A stretch of 64,000 nt of DNA from JAABRU01 sp041390465 (GTDB taxonomy: Bacteria; Desulfobacterota; Desulfobacteria; Desulfobacterales; Desulfococcaceae): the NCBI GenBank assembly GCA_041390465.1, contig JAWKPW010000004.1, forward strand, positions 41,783 to 105,782, given 5' to 3'. Below the pieces are notes generated by a model. That model had not been told where the DNA came from. It saw only the letters and a program-made list of their open reading frames with translations, and ran no database searches. The translations under genes and the position numbers were made by a program. Each line of letters starts with the position of its first letter. The stretch's first letter is position 1. Positions 44,969 to 54,296 of the stretch are shown one piece after another.

Positions 44969-47014
44969 ATGCTGTCATTTATCAGATTCCGTGATTTTCC
45001 TGTGCGCATCAAATTTCTGACCCTGTATTCACTTCTGTTTACCTTTGCTTTGGGGGGAGGAACCCTTACCATATGGCATTATGTGAAAAAAACCGTGGAG
45101 CGGAACACAGAGAATGAACTGGAAAACGTTACCCGGACCATACGGAACATGGTGGAGGCCACAGCCAGTGCCTCCATACAGAATCATCTGAAATCCATCG
45201 CGGAAGCCAACCGGAACATGGTGGAAACCCTGTACATGAAGATTTTTGATCGCAGTCTTTCCGGCGGTTCCGCTTACAGACTTATGGAAGAGATGATTCT
45301 TTCCGAGGATTCCGCACGCAGACTCATAGAAGACATGCTCAGACGCCAGACCATTGGAAAAACCGGGTACGTGTATTGTCTCAACAGCAAAGGTGTGCTT
45401 GAAATTCACCCGAAAGATGCTCTGCGGGGTTCAGATGTTTCCGCTTATGACTTTGTTCAGAAACAGATACGGATGAAAGAGGGCTATATTGAATATGACT
45501 GGAAAAATCCCGGGGAAGACAGGGAAAGGCCCAAATCTGTGTGCATGACGTATTTCCAGCCCTGGGACTGGATCATTTCCGCATCCTCCTACCGGGAAGA
45601 ATTTGTTGAAATGATACATCCTGATGAATTCAGCGAAAAAGTGCTTTCCATCCGTATCGGGGCCAGCGGTTATTCCTATATTATGGACCCCCGCGGCAAT
45701 GTGATCATTCATCCTGAAATTGCGGGAAGCAATATTCTGGAAAGCAGGGATACGGAAGGAAGGTATTTCATCAGGGAAGTCTGTGAGAAAAAAAACGGAA
45801 AAATCAGATATATGTGGAAAAATCCCGGTGAAAGCCGCGCCCGTGCCAAATGGATTGTTTTTGATTATATCCCTGAATTTGACTGGATTGTGGCATCCTC
45901 CGCATATGAGGATGAATTTTACGCTCCTCTGAAAACTCTTGGGAAAATTATTGTTTTCACGATTCTGGGAACGCTGCTGCTTATGATTCCCCTGACACTG
46001 TTTGCCACCTCCCGCATACTCAATCCTCTGACCCATGCCTCTGAAGCTGCCCGCTCCCTTGCCCATTTTGATCTTTCGGTCAGCGTGAATCCCGAAGGCA
46101 GGGATGAGACAGCCCAGCTCCTGCAGTCTGTGAAACTGATGATTGAAAGTCTGCGGGATATTATCAGCAGAATTTCAGAAACAGGACAGAAAGTGGATCT
46201 TTCGGCAGAGAAAATATCGAAGACCATGGAGGAACAGGCGGCTGTCAGCGTTCAGCAGTCTGCCGCTGTTTCGGAAATCTCTGCCACCATGGAGGAATTT
46301 TCAGCAACCTCGGCACAGATTGCGGAAAACGCGAATTCCGTTGCACAGATAGCGGATCAGACATTGAAAAGCACCAAAGAGGGCGTGAATTCCATTGAAG
46401 AGGTGATGCGGAAAATGGATCGGATCAGCGGGGACAATCAGAACAACAGCAGAGAGATTGCCGCATTGCGCACAAAAACCGATGAAATCACAAAAATCAT
46501 GGGGCTTATCAACAATATTGCGGATCAGACCCGTCTGATTGCCTTCAATGCGAGCATTGAGGCGGCCGGTGCAGGTGAAAAAGGCAGACGGTTCAGTGTG
46601 GTGGCTGCTGAAATCCGCAGACTGGCTGATTCGGTCACACAGTCCACAGACGAGATTGAAGCCCGGATCAGCGAAATCCGGGAGGCGGTCAACCGCATGG
46701 TCATTGCCTCGGAAGTCAGCACAAAAGGGATTGGGGAGGGTATGGAATTTTTCACCCATACGGTTGCCCGTCTCAATGAGATTCTCAGCGGGTCCCAGTC
46801 CACCACAGATGCAGCCCGGCAGATCTCCCTGTCCACCCAGCAGCAGAAATCCGCCACGGATCAGATTGTGGTTTCTCTCAAGGATATTGCCGCAGGTGCA
46901 GGTCAGACCTCTGCGGCCATTACCCATATTTCCGATGTCAGCAGGGATCTGAAAAATTTTTCAGAGGAACTCCAGACCATCATCAGCCGTTTCACCCTGT
47001 CCCGCAGGAGATGA
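44969..47014 (+). CDS. Methyl-accepting chemotaxis protein with double Cache
   Basis: 681 residues. A membrane segment at about 15-35 and another at about 320-342 bracket the sensing region. That region holds two similar Cache-type modules: GYVYCLNSKGVLEIHPK to WDWIISASSY, and GYSYIMDPRGNVIIHPE to FDWIVASSAY. After a HAMP-like segment comes the signalling domain with the hairpin tip LINNIADQTRLIAFNASIEAAGAGEKGRRF. The tip has R in place of the usual N (QTNLLALNA in classic receptors). The ligand is unknown; Cache pairs often sense small carboxylates or amino acids. Confidence 0.93.
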   Translation: MLSFIRFRDFPVRIKFLTLYSLLFTFALGGGTLTIWHYVKKTVERNTENELENVTRTIRNMVEATASASIQNHLKSIAEANRNMVETLYMKIFDRSLSGGSAYRLMEEMILSEDSARRLIEDMLRRQTIGKTGYVYCLNSKGVLEIHPKDALRGSDVSAYDFVQKQIRMKEGYIEYDWKNPGEDRERPKSVCMTYFQPWDWIISASSYREEFVEMIHPDEFSEKVLSIRIGASGYSYIMDPRGNVIIHPEIAGSNILESRDTEGRYFIREVCEKKNGKIRYMWKNPGESRARAKWIVFDYIPEFDWIVASSAYEDEFYAPLKTLGKIIVFTILGTLLLMIPLTLFATSRILNPLTHASEAARSLAHFDLSVSVNPEGRDETAQLLQSVKLMIESLRDIISRISETGQKVDLSAEKISKTMEEQAAVSVQQSAAVSEISATMEEFSATSAQIAENANSVAQIADQTLKSTKEGVNSIEEVMRKMDRISGDNQNNSREIAALRTKTDEITKIMGLINNIADQTRLIAFNASIEAAGAGEKGRRFSVVAAEIRRLADSVTQSTDEIEARISEIREAVNRMVIASEVSTKGIGEGMEFFTHTVARLNEILSGSQSTTDAARQISLSTQQQKSATDQIVVSLKDIAAGAGQTSAAITHISDVSRDLKNFSEELQTIISRFTLSRRR

Positions 47015-47081
47015 ATTCCCATACACTTCAACTGCCTGTTTTAACATCAGATGTTCTTTGAAAAAACTTGATTGGGGGATA

Positions 47082-47310
47082 ATGCCAAATCGACATTGAA
47101 TTTATGCAATGCCTGTCTCCCGTTCCCGCGTTCTGCGTCAATGGGATTACGTCAGGCGGAAACGGTTTGTCCGGAGTGCCAAACTGAAAGTTTGGGAGTC
47201 TGCGGTTTCTGCCGTACTTTCCGTCAGGCACTCCGGGTGTGCCCGGCCAAAATTCCGTTTCACTTCATTTTGGCACTCCGGAAATTCCCTGACCTGACGG
47301 CATTGATGCA
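47082..47310. repeat. Dispersed element, degraded
   Basis: It starts ATGCCAAATCGACATTGAAT, contains GAGTGCCAAACTGAAAGTTTGG at about 47176-47197 (trimmed to motif GCCAAACTGAAAGTTTGG), and then AAAATTCCGTTTCACTTC as in the long internal type. The right terminus is not clean. Confidence 0.6.
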
Positions 47311-47366
47311 GAGCACGAGAATCAATTTCTGCTTTGCAGACAGTATCCGGCCTGTTTCAGCAGGAA

Positions 47367-48209
47367 TCACGGGTTTCTTTCAGGGCAGTGCCGATATGCC
47401 GGATTATCGTCCGCGCCAGTCCACCCCGCAGTTTTCATTGAAACAGGGCATTCTTCGGGAACCGCTCTTTCCGGGTCAGAGGGACGTTTGTACCACAGGC
47501 GGCAGAGGGTTCTGGAAAAGGGTGCAAAGGGAATAAGAAATACAGACAGGCTGAACAGCCAGGTCTGAACCGGTGAGAACCAGTACAGTTTCCGCGGTGA
47601 GGATGCAATGAATTCATCCCGGATGATGCAGAAATCCATTCCCCTCTTTTGTCCCCACCTCCGGATTTTCAGGGAAAATCCGATTTCCTCAGACGCATAC
47701 ACTTTTTCATCAAATCCGCCTGCGGCCTCAAATGCCTCGCGCAGGCAGAAAACAAAAGAGCCCGCGGCCAGTCCGAATTTCAGGGAGATCATATTCCAGA
47801 AATCAACCACTTTTTGGACAAAAGGGGAGGGAACTGTCCCGAAATCCACCCGGATACCGCCACCGCAGCATGTTCCGCTTTCCAGCTTCTTCAGGGCAGT
47901 TTTCAGAATTGCAGGGGTGATGATGGTATCTGCATCCAGAAAAATCAGCCAGTTTCCTTTTGCAGCTTTGGCTCCGGCATTGCGGGCTCTTGCAATCTGC
48001 CTGATCGGCTCGAACACCACCCGCGCGCCGTATTCATGGGCAATCCGGCCGGTCTTGTCCGTGGAATTGTTGTCTGTCACAATGATTTCCCCGGTTCTGT
48101 CTGTTTCCTGCATGGCAGTGTTCAGCGCATCCAGCGTCCGAGGCAGCCATTTCTCTTCATTGTATGCGGGAATGATAACAGAATATGTTTTGCTCATAAA
48201 ATTTTGCAT
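47367..48209 (-). CDS. Family 2 glycosyltransferase
   Basis: 280 residues from the ATG at 48209, with GGAAGAG upstream. The GT-A fold shows YSVIIPAYNEEKWLPRTLDAL, VTDNNSTDKTGRIA, ARARNAGAKAAKGNWLIFLDADT (DxD) and GGGIRVDFGTV, then GSFVFCLREAFEAAGGFDEKVYASEEIGF. A hydrophobic stretch (TWLFSLSVFLIPFAPF) near residue 235 may anchor it to the membrane. It probably transfers a sugar from a nucleotide donor to a lipid or polysaccharide acceptor. It is divergent from the next gene. Confidence 0.9.
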   Translation of the reverse strand: MQNFMSKTYSVIIPAYNEEKWLPRTLDALNTAMQETDRTGEIIVTDNNSTDKTGRIAHEYGARVVFEPIRQIARARNAGAKAAKGNWLIFLDADTIITPAILKTALKKLESGTCCGGGIRVDFGTVPSPFVQKVVDFWNMISLKFGLAAGSFVFCLREAFEAAGGFDEKVYASEEIGFSLKIRRWGQKRGMDFCIIRDEFIASSPRKLYWFSPVQTWLFSLSVFLIPFAPFSRTLCRLWYKRPSDPERAVPEECPVSMKTAGWTGADDNPAYRHCPERNP

Positions 48210-48319
48210 TGTCTCTTCCCATGCAGGAATATCCATGTTATTATATAAATTCTCGTATGAAGATTCCATTTGTCACCGTTTATACAGGGAGCTTGAAGCA
48301 TTTGCAACCGCTTATTTTT

Positions 48320-48979
48320 ATGAAATATATATCCTTTCTTCTTTATTTCATCATTCTGATCCTGTCAGCCGTTCTTTCCGGCAATATCCATGCTGCTGAA
48401 AAAAGCTTTTTCATCCGGAACCGTGACATTGCGCTGGATCTCAGCGGAATCGATCCGGATTTTCCCAAATACACCACGCAGCTCATGAATCTGGCAAATC
48501 AGAACGCACAGGCGACAAGACCGAAAACAGTGGGGCAGCTCTCCGAGCTGATTCAGGAATTTCCGGGAAGGGAATATGGGGAATGGGTGCAGTGGTACAC
48601 AGCGCAGAAACCGGAAGCCATTGATCAGGCTTCGGAAAAACTGTATGATATGATTCTGAAACTCCGCATGGCAGCCGGAGAGATTGACAAAGCCCTTGTG
48701 AAAAAATGGGTGGAAAATCTGGTTCTGACCAAAAGTTATGCGGGACTGCGCTTTCAGAAAAGCATCCTGAAGCAGATTGCGGATGCAAAAAAAACATCCT
48801 TCCGGCTGGCAGGCCCGGATGAGGAATCAAAGGGAATTGACGGCTATATCGGTGAGATGCCCGTGTCTGTCAAGCCTGTTTCCTACAAATCCAAACCTAT
48901 GCTGCCGGAACAGATTGATGTGAAGATTGTTTATTACGAAAAGAAAAAACGCGGCATAAAGATTTTCTGGGATTTCTGA
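48320..48979 (+). CDS. MjaI-type restriction endonuclease with signal peptide
   Basis: About 219 residues from the ATG at 48320. Residues 1-27 (MKYISFLLYFIILILSAVLS, then GNIHA before AEKS) look like a signal peptide with an AxA-like cut site. The rest follows MjaI (PF09568): FPKYTTQLMNLANQNAQATRPK, VGQLSELIQEFPG, LRFQKSILKQI, DEESKGIDGYIGEMPVSVKP and VKIVYYEKKKRGIKI. The E-S-K-G-I-D-G and S-x-K positions could be the PD-(D/E)xK metal site. MjaI cuts CTAG. No methyltransferase gene is in the window. The start is uncertain: no ribosome site is seen at 48257 or 48320. Confidence 0.85.
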   Translation: MKYISFLLYFIILILSAVLSGNIHAAEKSFFIRNRDIALDLSGIDPDFPKYTTQLMNLANQNAQATRPKTVGQLSELIQEFPGREYGEWVQWYTAQKPEAIDQASEKLYDMILKLRMAAGEIDKALVKKWVENLVLTKSYAGLRFQKSILKQIADAKKTSFRLAGPDEESKGIDGYIGEMPVSVKPVSYKSKPMLPEQIDVKIVYYEKKKRGIKIFWDF

Positions 48980-49018
48980 ACGGATTTCAATTCCGCAGGT
49001 TTCATTTTTTGAGCAGAA

Positions 49019-49300
49019 TTAATATCTTCTTTTCCGAAGCGTCCGTTTGGCGCGTTTTCCTCCCGGATCCGCAGGATTCACCTTTATATTCCGATCATCA
49101 ATGAACTTTCCGTTCAATGCCTTGATCGCCTGATCGGCCTCGGAGTTGCTTGGCATTTCCACAAATCCGAATCCCTTGGATTTCCCGCTGAATCTGTCCA
49201 TGATAACTTTCACGCTCTCCACTGTTCCAAACTCCTCAAACATGCCCCTGAGGCGATCCTCTGTAAGATTATAGGACAGATTGCCGACATAGATATTCAT
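49019..49300 (-). CDS. RNA-binding protein (RRM domain)
   Basis: 93 residues from the ATG at 49300, with AAGGA upstream. A single RRM has RNP2 NIYVGNLSY and RNP1 KGFGFVEM, the aromatic residues that stack on RNA. The tail (PGGKRAKRTLRKRRY) is basic. These small bacterial RRM proteins bind single-stranded RNA and are often cold-induced, which fits the cold-shock gene upstream on the same strand. A hairpin lies between the two genes. Confidence 0.92.
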   Translation of the reverse strand: MNIYVGNLSYNLTEDRLRGMFEEFGTVESVKVIMDRFSGKSKGFGFVEMPSNSEADQAIKALNGKFIDDRNIKVNPADPGGKRAKRTLRKRRY

Positions 49301-49416
49301 AAAAAAATCCTTTCGTTTTTGGATATCAGAGACTTCCGAAAAATATTTTGGCTGTGCGCCTGCCGACCGGCAGGGCCCCAAAATGAGAAACCGGAAATCG
49401 GTATTGCACACAAAGG

Positions 49417-49454
49417 AAAGGGCATTTCTTCTCTGTCTCGAAGAAATGCCCTTT
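49417..49454 (-). terminator. Hairpin between csp and the RRM gene
   Basis: AAAGGGCATTTCTTC and GAAGAAATGCCCTTT are perfect 15-base arms. The T-run after it on the minus strand is interrupted (CCTTTG), so termination may be partial, allowing some read-through into the RRM gene. Confidence 0.7.
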
Positions 49455-49473
49455 CTGAAGCAGACATGGGAAG

Positions 49474-49674
49474 TTAATCTACGGTAACATTTACAGCCGA
49501 AGGACCTTTCTGTCCTTTTTCTATCTCAAAGGAAACCCGGTCACCCTCATTGAGGGTTCTGAAACCGGATGCATTTATTGCAGAATGATGAACAAATACG
49601 TCCGGCCCGTTTTCCTGCTCGATGAATCCGAATCCTTTTTGCTCACTGAACCATTTCACAGTTCCTTTTGCCAT
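49474..49674 (-). CDS. Cold-shock protein (CspA family)
   Basis: 66 residues with AAAGGAGG before the ATG. RNP1 is KGFGFIEQ and RNP2 is VFVHHSAI; GTVKWF opens the OB fold. Such proteins bind single-stranded RNA and melt secondary structure. The protein is complete and highly conserved in form. The long leader upstream was not examined for a thermosensor fold beyond noting AT-rich sequence. Confidence 0.95.
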   Translation of the reverse strand: MAKGTVKWFSEQKGFGFIEQENGPDVFVHHSAINASGFRTLNEGDRVSFEIEKGQKGPSAVNVTVD

Positions 49675-49926
49675 GGCAACATCCTCCTTTCACAAAAATT
49701 TCAACGTTTCAAACAGGAGGATGCACATCTGCCAAAAATTTCCTTCCGAGCGAAACTGTCTCCCCTGCAGCGAAGGCGGGACTTGATTGATTTCTGAAGT
49801 GTAAACAATATTTGATGCGAAAGCAAGGAAATTCTGATAAATCTGCAAAAAGCCTGTTTTTCCGAATCCGGCATCTTTTGAAATCTTTTTCTCTGAAGGC
49901 TTCAGATTCATCTGCTTTCGGGCAGT

Positions 49927-50040
49927 AATGCCGATTCGCCATTGAAACCATGCTTTCTTTTAACCGCAAAGGACACAGAGAGGGCACAAGGGTCACAGCA
50001 AACTGACAGCACTGCATAAAATCAGCGGAGAATCGGTATA
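49927..50040. repeat. Dispersed TIR element, complete short type
   Basis: ATGCCGATTCGCCATTGAAAC to GGAGAATCGGTATA (outer bases trimmed), with interior TTTTAACCGCAAAGGACACA, GGTCACAGCAAACTGACAGC. This is one of the cleanest copies, at about 114 bp. Confidence 0.8.
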
Positions 50041-50387
50041 AGGTCAGGAAACAGCTTTGTTGGGAAAAAGAGGTGTTGTCAACGTCTGTCTTTTCCGCCG
50101 CACAAAACCGGAGCATCGCAGTTTCGGCAAAAAAACAATGGATTTGCTTGACTAATTCACGCTCAGCCTTTACTTTGGGAACGGTATCTGTTTTCCTGTT
50201 CCAGGACTTCGGAAGCGGAAAACAGTTTTTTTTATTGCAGCAGGAAGAAATATCTGTGTTCATCTTTTTTAATCTGTGGTTAAATGCAGAGGAGGAGATC
50301 AGGCACGGGGTTCACCGTCATGAAGGGGGATTTTTGATACCCTGTCCATGATTTTCGGGCAGGGCCCCTAACAGAAAATAACAAAAA

Positions 50388-51155
50388 ATGAAAATACGTA
50401 TTCGGAATATCAGCAAATCCTTTCTTATCAACGGAAAGAGGAAATTCACGGTTCTCAGGGACATCACCTTTTCCATCGGGGATGGAGAGTTTGTGGTCAT
50501 ACTGGGGGAATCAGGATGCGGAAAAACCACCTTTCTGAATCTTCTGGCCGGGCTGCTTCCCCTCACTTCAGGGGAAATACTGGTGGATGATCAGAAAATT
50601 GAGGGCCCCCATCCCTCCAGAGCCATCCTGTTTCAGCAGCCAAGCCTTCTTCCCTGGCTGACAGTGGAAGAGAACATTGTCTTTGGATGCAAACTGCGCG
50701 GGGACACGGAAAATCTTCGGGAACGGGCCGAGCGCCAAATCGGAATCATGGGACTGAAGGGATTTGAAAAAGTTCGTCCCCATGAGCTTTCTTTGGGCAT
50801 GGCTCAGCGGGTCTGTCTGGCAAGAGCTTTGATCGGACATCCGCAAATCCTTATTCTGGATGAACCGTTTTCAGCGCTGGACACCTTTACCCGGAACTAT
50901 CTGCAGCAGATGCTGCTCCAGTTCTGGCAGACAGAAAAATTCACGGTGGTTTTTGTAACCCATGATATCAATGAAGCCCTGCTTCTGGGAAACCGGATCG
51001 TGCTGCTGGGCAGACGCCCCTGCCGGCTGGTGGGAACCTTTGATGTGAATCTGCATTATCCCAGGGACATTGGCAGCAAACCCTATCTGCTCATCCGTGC
51101 CAATATTCTGCAGCGGTTTAAAAAAATATTTCTGGGCAACCAGTTTGAGGTATGA
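50388..51155 (+). CDS. ABC transporter ATPase, NitT/TauT type
   Basis: 255 residues. The Walker A is GESGCGKTT, the Q-loop FQQPSLLPWLTVEENI, the signature LSLGMAQRVCLARAL (LSLGM instead of LSGGM), Walker B ILILDEPFSALD and the switch VTHDINEAL. It is the ATP-hydrolysing part of an importer of the nitrate/sulfonate/taurine class. The substrate-binding and permease genes follow on the same strand, so the three form one transporter. No strong ribosome site precedes the ATG. Confidence 0.9.
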   Translation: MKIRIRNISKSFLINGKRKFTVLRDITFSIGDGEFVVILGESGCGKTTFLNLLAGLLPLTSGEILVDDQKIEGPHPSRAILFQQPSLLPWLTVEENIVFGCKLRGDTENLRERAERQIGIMGLKGFEKVRPHELSLGMAQRVCLARALIGHPQILILDEPFSALDTFTRNYLQQMLLQFWQTEKFTVVFVTHDINEALLLGNRIVLLGRRPCRLVGTFDVNLHYPRDIGSKPYLLIRANILQRFKKIFLGNQFEV

Positions 51156-51303
51156 GGAAATATGTCATATCCGCGAAACCCGGTATCCGGAATATGCTGA
51201 TCCGGCCTGCGCCGGAATGACGGAAAAAGAGAACCGTCAGCGGATTTTCCAAAGGACTGTGCAGCCTCATTGATTTGTTTGCGGGAAATAAGGGAAAACT
51301 GCT

Positions 51304-52485
51304 ATGCTCAGCCGAAGACAGTTTCTGAAAACAGCCGCAGTCAGTGCAGCCGCACTGACCGGAACCCTGATGCCGGGCCGGGTCTGTCCCGAAGAGCCGG
51401 AAACTGTGCGCATCGGTTATCTGCCGATTACAGATGCCACACCGCTGCTGATTGCCCATGCAAAAAATTATTTCCGGGATGAGGGCCTGAAAGCGGAAAA
51501 ACCTGTGAAAATCCGAGACTGGTCCACGCTTTCCGAGTCCTTTCTCAGCGGAAAGTTCAACTTGGTTCATCTGCTGCTTCCGATTCCCATATGGATGCGC
51601 TATCATCTTCGTGCACCGGCAAAGATCATGGCCTGGGATCATACCAACGGCAGCGCGATTACCGTGGGATCGGACACGGACATCAGGAGTTTTGCTGACC
51701 TGGGGGGCAGACAGATCGCAGTGCCCTACTGGTATTCCATGCACAATGTCATCCTGCAGATGGGACTGCGAAAAGCAGGGCTGAAACCTGTGATACGGCC
51801 CCAGAGCGCTTCCCTGAAATCCGATGAAGTGAATCTTTTTGTTCTTCCGCCTCCGGAGATGCCCGTGTCCCTGGCTGCGAAGAAAATTGACGGCTTCATT
51901 GTGGCTGAACCGTTCAACGCATTTGCCGAAATAAAAATCAGGGCAAAGATTCTGCGCTTTACAGGCGATATATGGAAAAATCATCCCTGCTGCGTGGTGG
52001 TCATGAATGAAAACCTGATCCGATCCAAACCGGTGTTTGCCCAAAAGGTGCTCAATGCCATTGTCCGGGCCCAGTTATGGACATCGGAAAACATGTCCGA
52101 AGCAGCAGAAATCCTGAGCCGCAATTATCTGCCTGCCCCCGCGGATGTGGTCACAAGAGTGTTCACCGGATATGCAAACCTTCCGGAATACGGCAAGGGC
52201 TCTGTCCCTCAGGCCGTTGTGCATCCGGAATGGAATATCGGCAGGATCGGATTTCAGCCCTGGCCCTTTCCTTCCGCCACCCGCTTTATTCTTGATCAGA
52301 TGCGTCAGACCCTGGTGGAAGGGGACAGGGCTTTTCTGGAAAGACTGGCGCCGGATTTTGTGGTAAGGGATCTGGTGGATTACCAATTTGTGAAACACGC
52401 GATTATGGAAGCCGGGGGCCCGGGAAAATTTGCCTCCCATGCGTTTGGAGATTCCTGGGATCGGGAAGAAATCTTTGAACTGTAG
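51304..52485 (+). CDS. ABC transporter substrate-binding protein, NitT/TauT type
   Basis: 393 residues with AAGGGA before the ATG. The start SRRQFLKTAAVSAAALTG is a twin-arginine signal. The mature protein opens VRIGYLPITDATPLLIAHAKNYFRDEGLKAE, characteristic of NrtA/SsuA/TauA-like binding proteins, and KIDGFIVAEPFNAFAE closes the first lobe. Export by Tat suggests folding, perhaps with a cofactor, before transport. The ligand cannot be told from sequence; nitrate, sulfonates and thiamine precursors are all seen in this class. Confidence 0.88.
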   Translation: MLSRRQFLKTAAVSAAALTGTLMPGRVCPEEPETVRIGYLPITDATPLLIAHAKNYFRDEGLKAEKPVKIRDWSTLSESFLSGKFNLVHLLLPIPIWMRYHLRAPAKIMAWDHTNGSAITVGSDTDIRSFADLGGRQIAVPYWYSMHNVILQMGLRKAGLKPVIRPQSASLKSDEVNLFVLPPPEMPVSLAAKKIDGFIVAEPFNAFAEIKIRAKILRFTGDIWKNHPCCVVVMNENLIRSKPVFAQKVLNAIVRAQLWTSENMSEAAEILSRNYLPAPADVVTRVFTGYANLPEYGKGSVPQAVVHPEWNIGRIGFQPWPFPSATRFILDQMRQTLVEGDRAFLERLAPDFVVRDLVDYQFVKHAIMEAGGPGKFASHAFGDSWDREEIFEL

Positions 52486-52492
52486 GTTTTTG

Positions 52493-53305
52493 ATGCCTTT
52501 ATACCGAATGATTGACAAAAAATCCTCTGCATCTGAATCTGATGCAAATGCAGAGACAACTGCCGGCCGGATGTGGTACGGATTGGCCGGAACAGCCTTT
52601 TTTCTCATTTTATGGACAGTGATCGGTTATGCCGTGTTTTCCGGACCGGAATACCAGCAGTTTTCCGGATTTCTTCCGATCCCCACCCTGAAGGCTTTGC
52701 TGAGCCTGATGATTGATGCGGATTTCTGGTTTTCGGTCGGTGCCAGTCTGAGCCGGGTCGTTATTGGTATCTTTTTTGCTTTTGTTACAGGAGTTCCTTC
52801 CGGGCTTCTGATCGGTTTTTACAGAAAAATAATGCTGCTCACCTACACCCCCATCCAGTTTTTGCGCATGATCAGTCCCCTGTCCTGGATGCCCATTGCC
52901 CTGCTCATCTTTCGGAGTTTTGAGTCGGCCATCTGGTTTCTGATTGCCATGGCCACGGTCTGGCCCATCATCATCAATACCGCGCATGGCGTTTCCCAGG
53001 TGGATATTCACTGGATCAACATGGCGCGCAACCAGGGAGCAGGGGATCATCAACTGCTCCTGAAGATCATCATTCCCGCGTCCATTCCCTTTATCCTCAC
53101 CAGTATCCGGCTGGCTTTGGGCGTGGCATGGATTGTTCTGGTTCCTGCCGAATTTCTGGGCATATCAAGCGGTCTTGGATATCTTATCAATGATGCACGG
53201 GATACCATGTCATATGACCGGCTGATGGCCATTGTCATTGCCATTGGTCTGATCGGATTCATCCTGGATGGGGCAGTCGGTCTGTTTCAGAAAAGGATGG
53301 GATAA
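52493..53305 (+). CDS. ABC transporter permease, NitT/TauT type
   Basis: About 270 residues from the ATG at 52493 (52508 is an alternative). There are six hydrophobic segments. The cytoplasmic coupling loop reads MARNQGAGDHQLLLKIIIPASIPFILTSIRLALG, matching the EAA-x3-G-x9-I-x-LP pattern with Met-Ala-Arg in place of EAA. It starts eight bases after the binding-protein stop, so the two are surely co-transcribed. It forms the membrane channel with the ATPase at 50388. Confidence 0.9.
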   Translation: MPLYRMIDKKSSASESDANAETTAGRMWYGLAGTAFFLILWTVIGYAVFSGPEYQQFSGFLPIPTLKALLSLMIDADFWFSVGASLSRVVIGIFFAFVTGVPSGLLIGFYRKIMLLTYTPIQFLRMISPLSWMPIALLIFRSFESAIWFLIAMATVWPIIINTAHGVSQVDIHWINMARNQGAGDHQLLLKIIIPASIPFILTSIRLALGVAWIVLVPAEFLGISSGLGYLINDARDTMSYDRLMAIVIAIGLIGFILDGAVGLFQKRMG

Positions 53306-53627
53306 CCTGCACCTGCCCTTATCGCAACATGTTTCAGATTTCCTGCTTTTCTCTTTCAACTGCGGCAGCAGTTTCCACAGAAAACGGAACGCCTTCCTCA
53401 TTTTTCTGATTTTTTTCGAAATTATCCTGACAAGATTGGCTGCGGGACAAATCCGCTGATCTGCCCATGCAATGTCGGCCCGCTGTTTCCGCTCTCTGCA
53501 CCGATGCCTCTGACACGGGGAGGAAGGAGTCACAAACTGAAAGTTTGGGACAGTGAAACAGTTTCGACCCGGTGCCAAACTTTCAGTTTGGCACTCCCCT
53601 GAACCGCTGTCAAAAAAAGATGCACTT
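53306..53627. other. Intergenic with CAAACTGAAAGTTTG palindromes
   Basis: Two motifs, CAAACTGAAAGTTTG (about 53533-53547) and CCAAACTTTCAGTTTGG (about 53569-53585), face each other and could pair. The same motif recurs near 41960, 47180 and 54405. No gene is seen. Confidence 0.55.
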
Positions 53628-53663
53628 TCGACACTATTGTCGAGACAAAACAGGCTTTGTCGA
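53628..53663. promoter_or_regulatory. Paired inverted repeats, likely activator sites
   Basis: TCGACA-CTAT-TGTCGA (53628-53643) is followed at once by GACAAA-ACAGGC-TTTGTC (53644-53661). The half-site TGTCGA recurs 20 bp apart. They lie about 80-115 bp before the start expected from the sigma-54 promoter, where NtrC-type activators usually bind. Confidence 0.6.
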
Positions 53664-53717
53664 GGCCATGTCCCATATAAAAAATATAAATGTCTGATAT
53701 TGCTGATATGCACAGTC

Positions 53718-53733
53718 TGGCACGCTTCTTGAT
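53718..53733 (+). promoter_or_regulatory. Sigma-54 promoter
   Basis: TGGCACG, four bases, TTGAT: the GG of the -24 box and the -12 box are 12 apart, as required. The -12 GC is GA here. It precedes the exported-protein gene at 53901 by about 165 bases and fits the sigma-54 activator encoded at the end of the cluster. Confidence 0.65.
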
Positions 53734-53900
53734 ATATGTATGGTCAGGATTGAGACATGAAATCTGGGAACCTCTGATGTTTTTCCAAATCATCAGGGAT
53801 TGCAGAAGGCAATGCAGAGATGCTGCTCAGATTTCATATGATGCGGCGGGCTTATTCTGCTGCAAAATTTCAGACAGCATAAAATCAAAAGGAGAAAGCA

Positions 53901-54296
53901 ATGGGCAGATTCATTTTTGCAATGGGATGTGCGGCAGTCATTTGTGCAGTGACAGTTTTTCCGGCCTGGAGCGGGGACGGAAATATGGGAAAGAATACGG
54001 GCAGCAAAACCCTGCTGTATGCAGGCAGCGGACACGGCCCGGGCGATGGCACAGGCAATGGCGGTTCAGGCCCCAAAGACGGAACCGGCAACGGATGGAA
54101 AAGAGGGGACTGTCTTTTTCCGGATGCAGCTATGGAAAATCCCTGCTGCGGCATGATGGCAAAAGGCCGTGGAAACGGCGGTGGCAATGGCAATGGTGGC
54201 GGACACGGCCCCGGCGATGGCACCGGAAATGGCGGTTCAGGCCCCAAAGACGGAACCGGCAATGGATCAAAAAGCGGCACATGCATCAATTCCTGA
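53901..54296 (+). CDS. Small exported Gly-rich protein with duplicated motif
   Basis: 131 residues with AAAGGAG before the ATG. The signal peptide MGRFIFAMGCAAVICAVTVF is followed by PAWSG. The mature protein carries two copies of GHGPGDGTGNGGSGPKDGTG (residues about 44-63 and 99-118), plus CGMMAKGRGNGGGNGNGG between. There are two Cys pairs but no recognised domain. Gly/Asp/His-rich repeats of this kind can bind metal or form flexible surface protein. It is first in the sigma-54 cluster. Confidence 0.75.
   Translation: MGRFIFAMGCAAVICAVTVFPAWSGDGNMGKNTGSKTLLYAGSGHGPGDGTGNGGSGPKDGTGNGWKRGDCLFPDAAMENPCCGMMAKGRGNGGGNGNGGGHGPGDGTGNGGSGPKDGTGNGSKSGTCINS

Noticed and set aside
53901..54296. Gly-rich frames on both strands suggesting antifreeze- or collagen-like protein
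   Set aside because: The plus strand has a ribosome site and a signal peptide; the Pro-rich minus frame is the shadow of Gly-rich codons.
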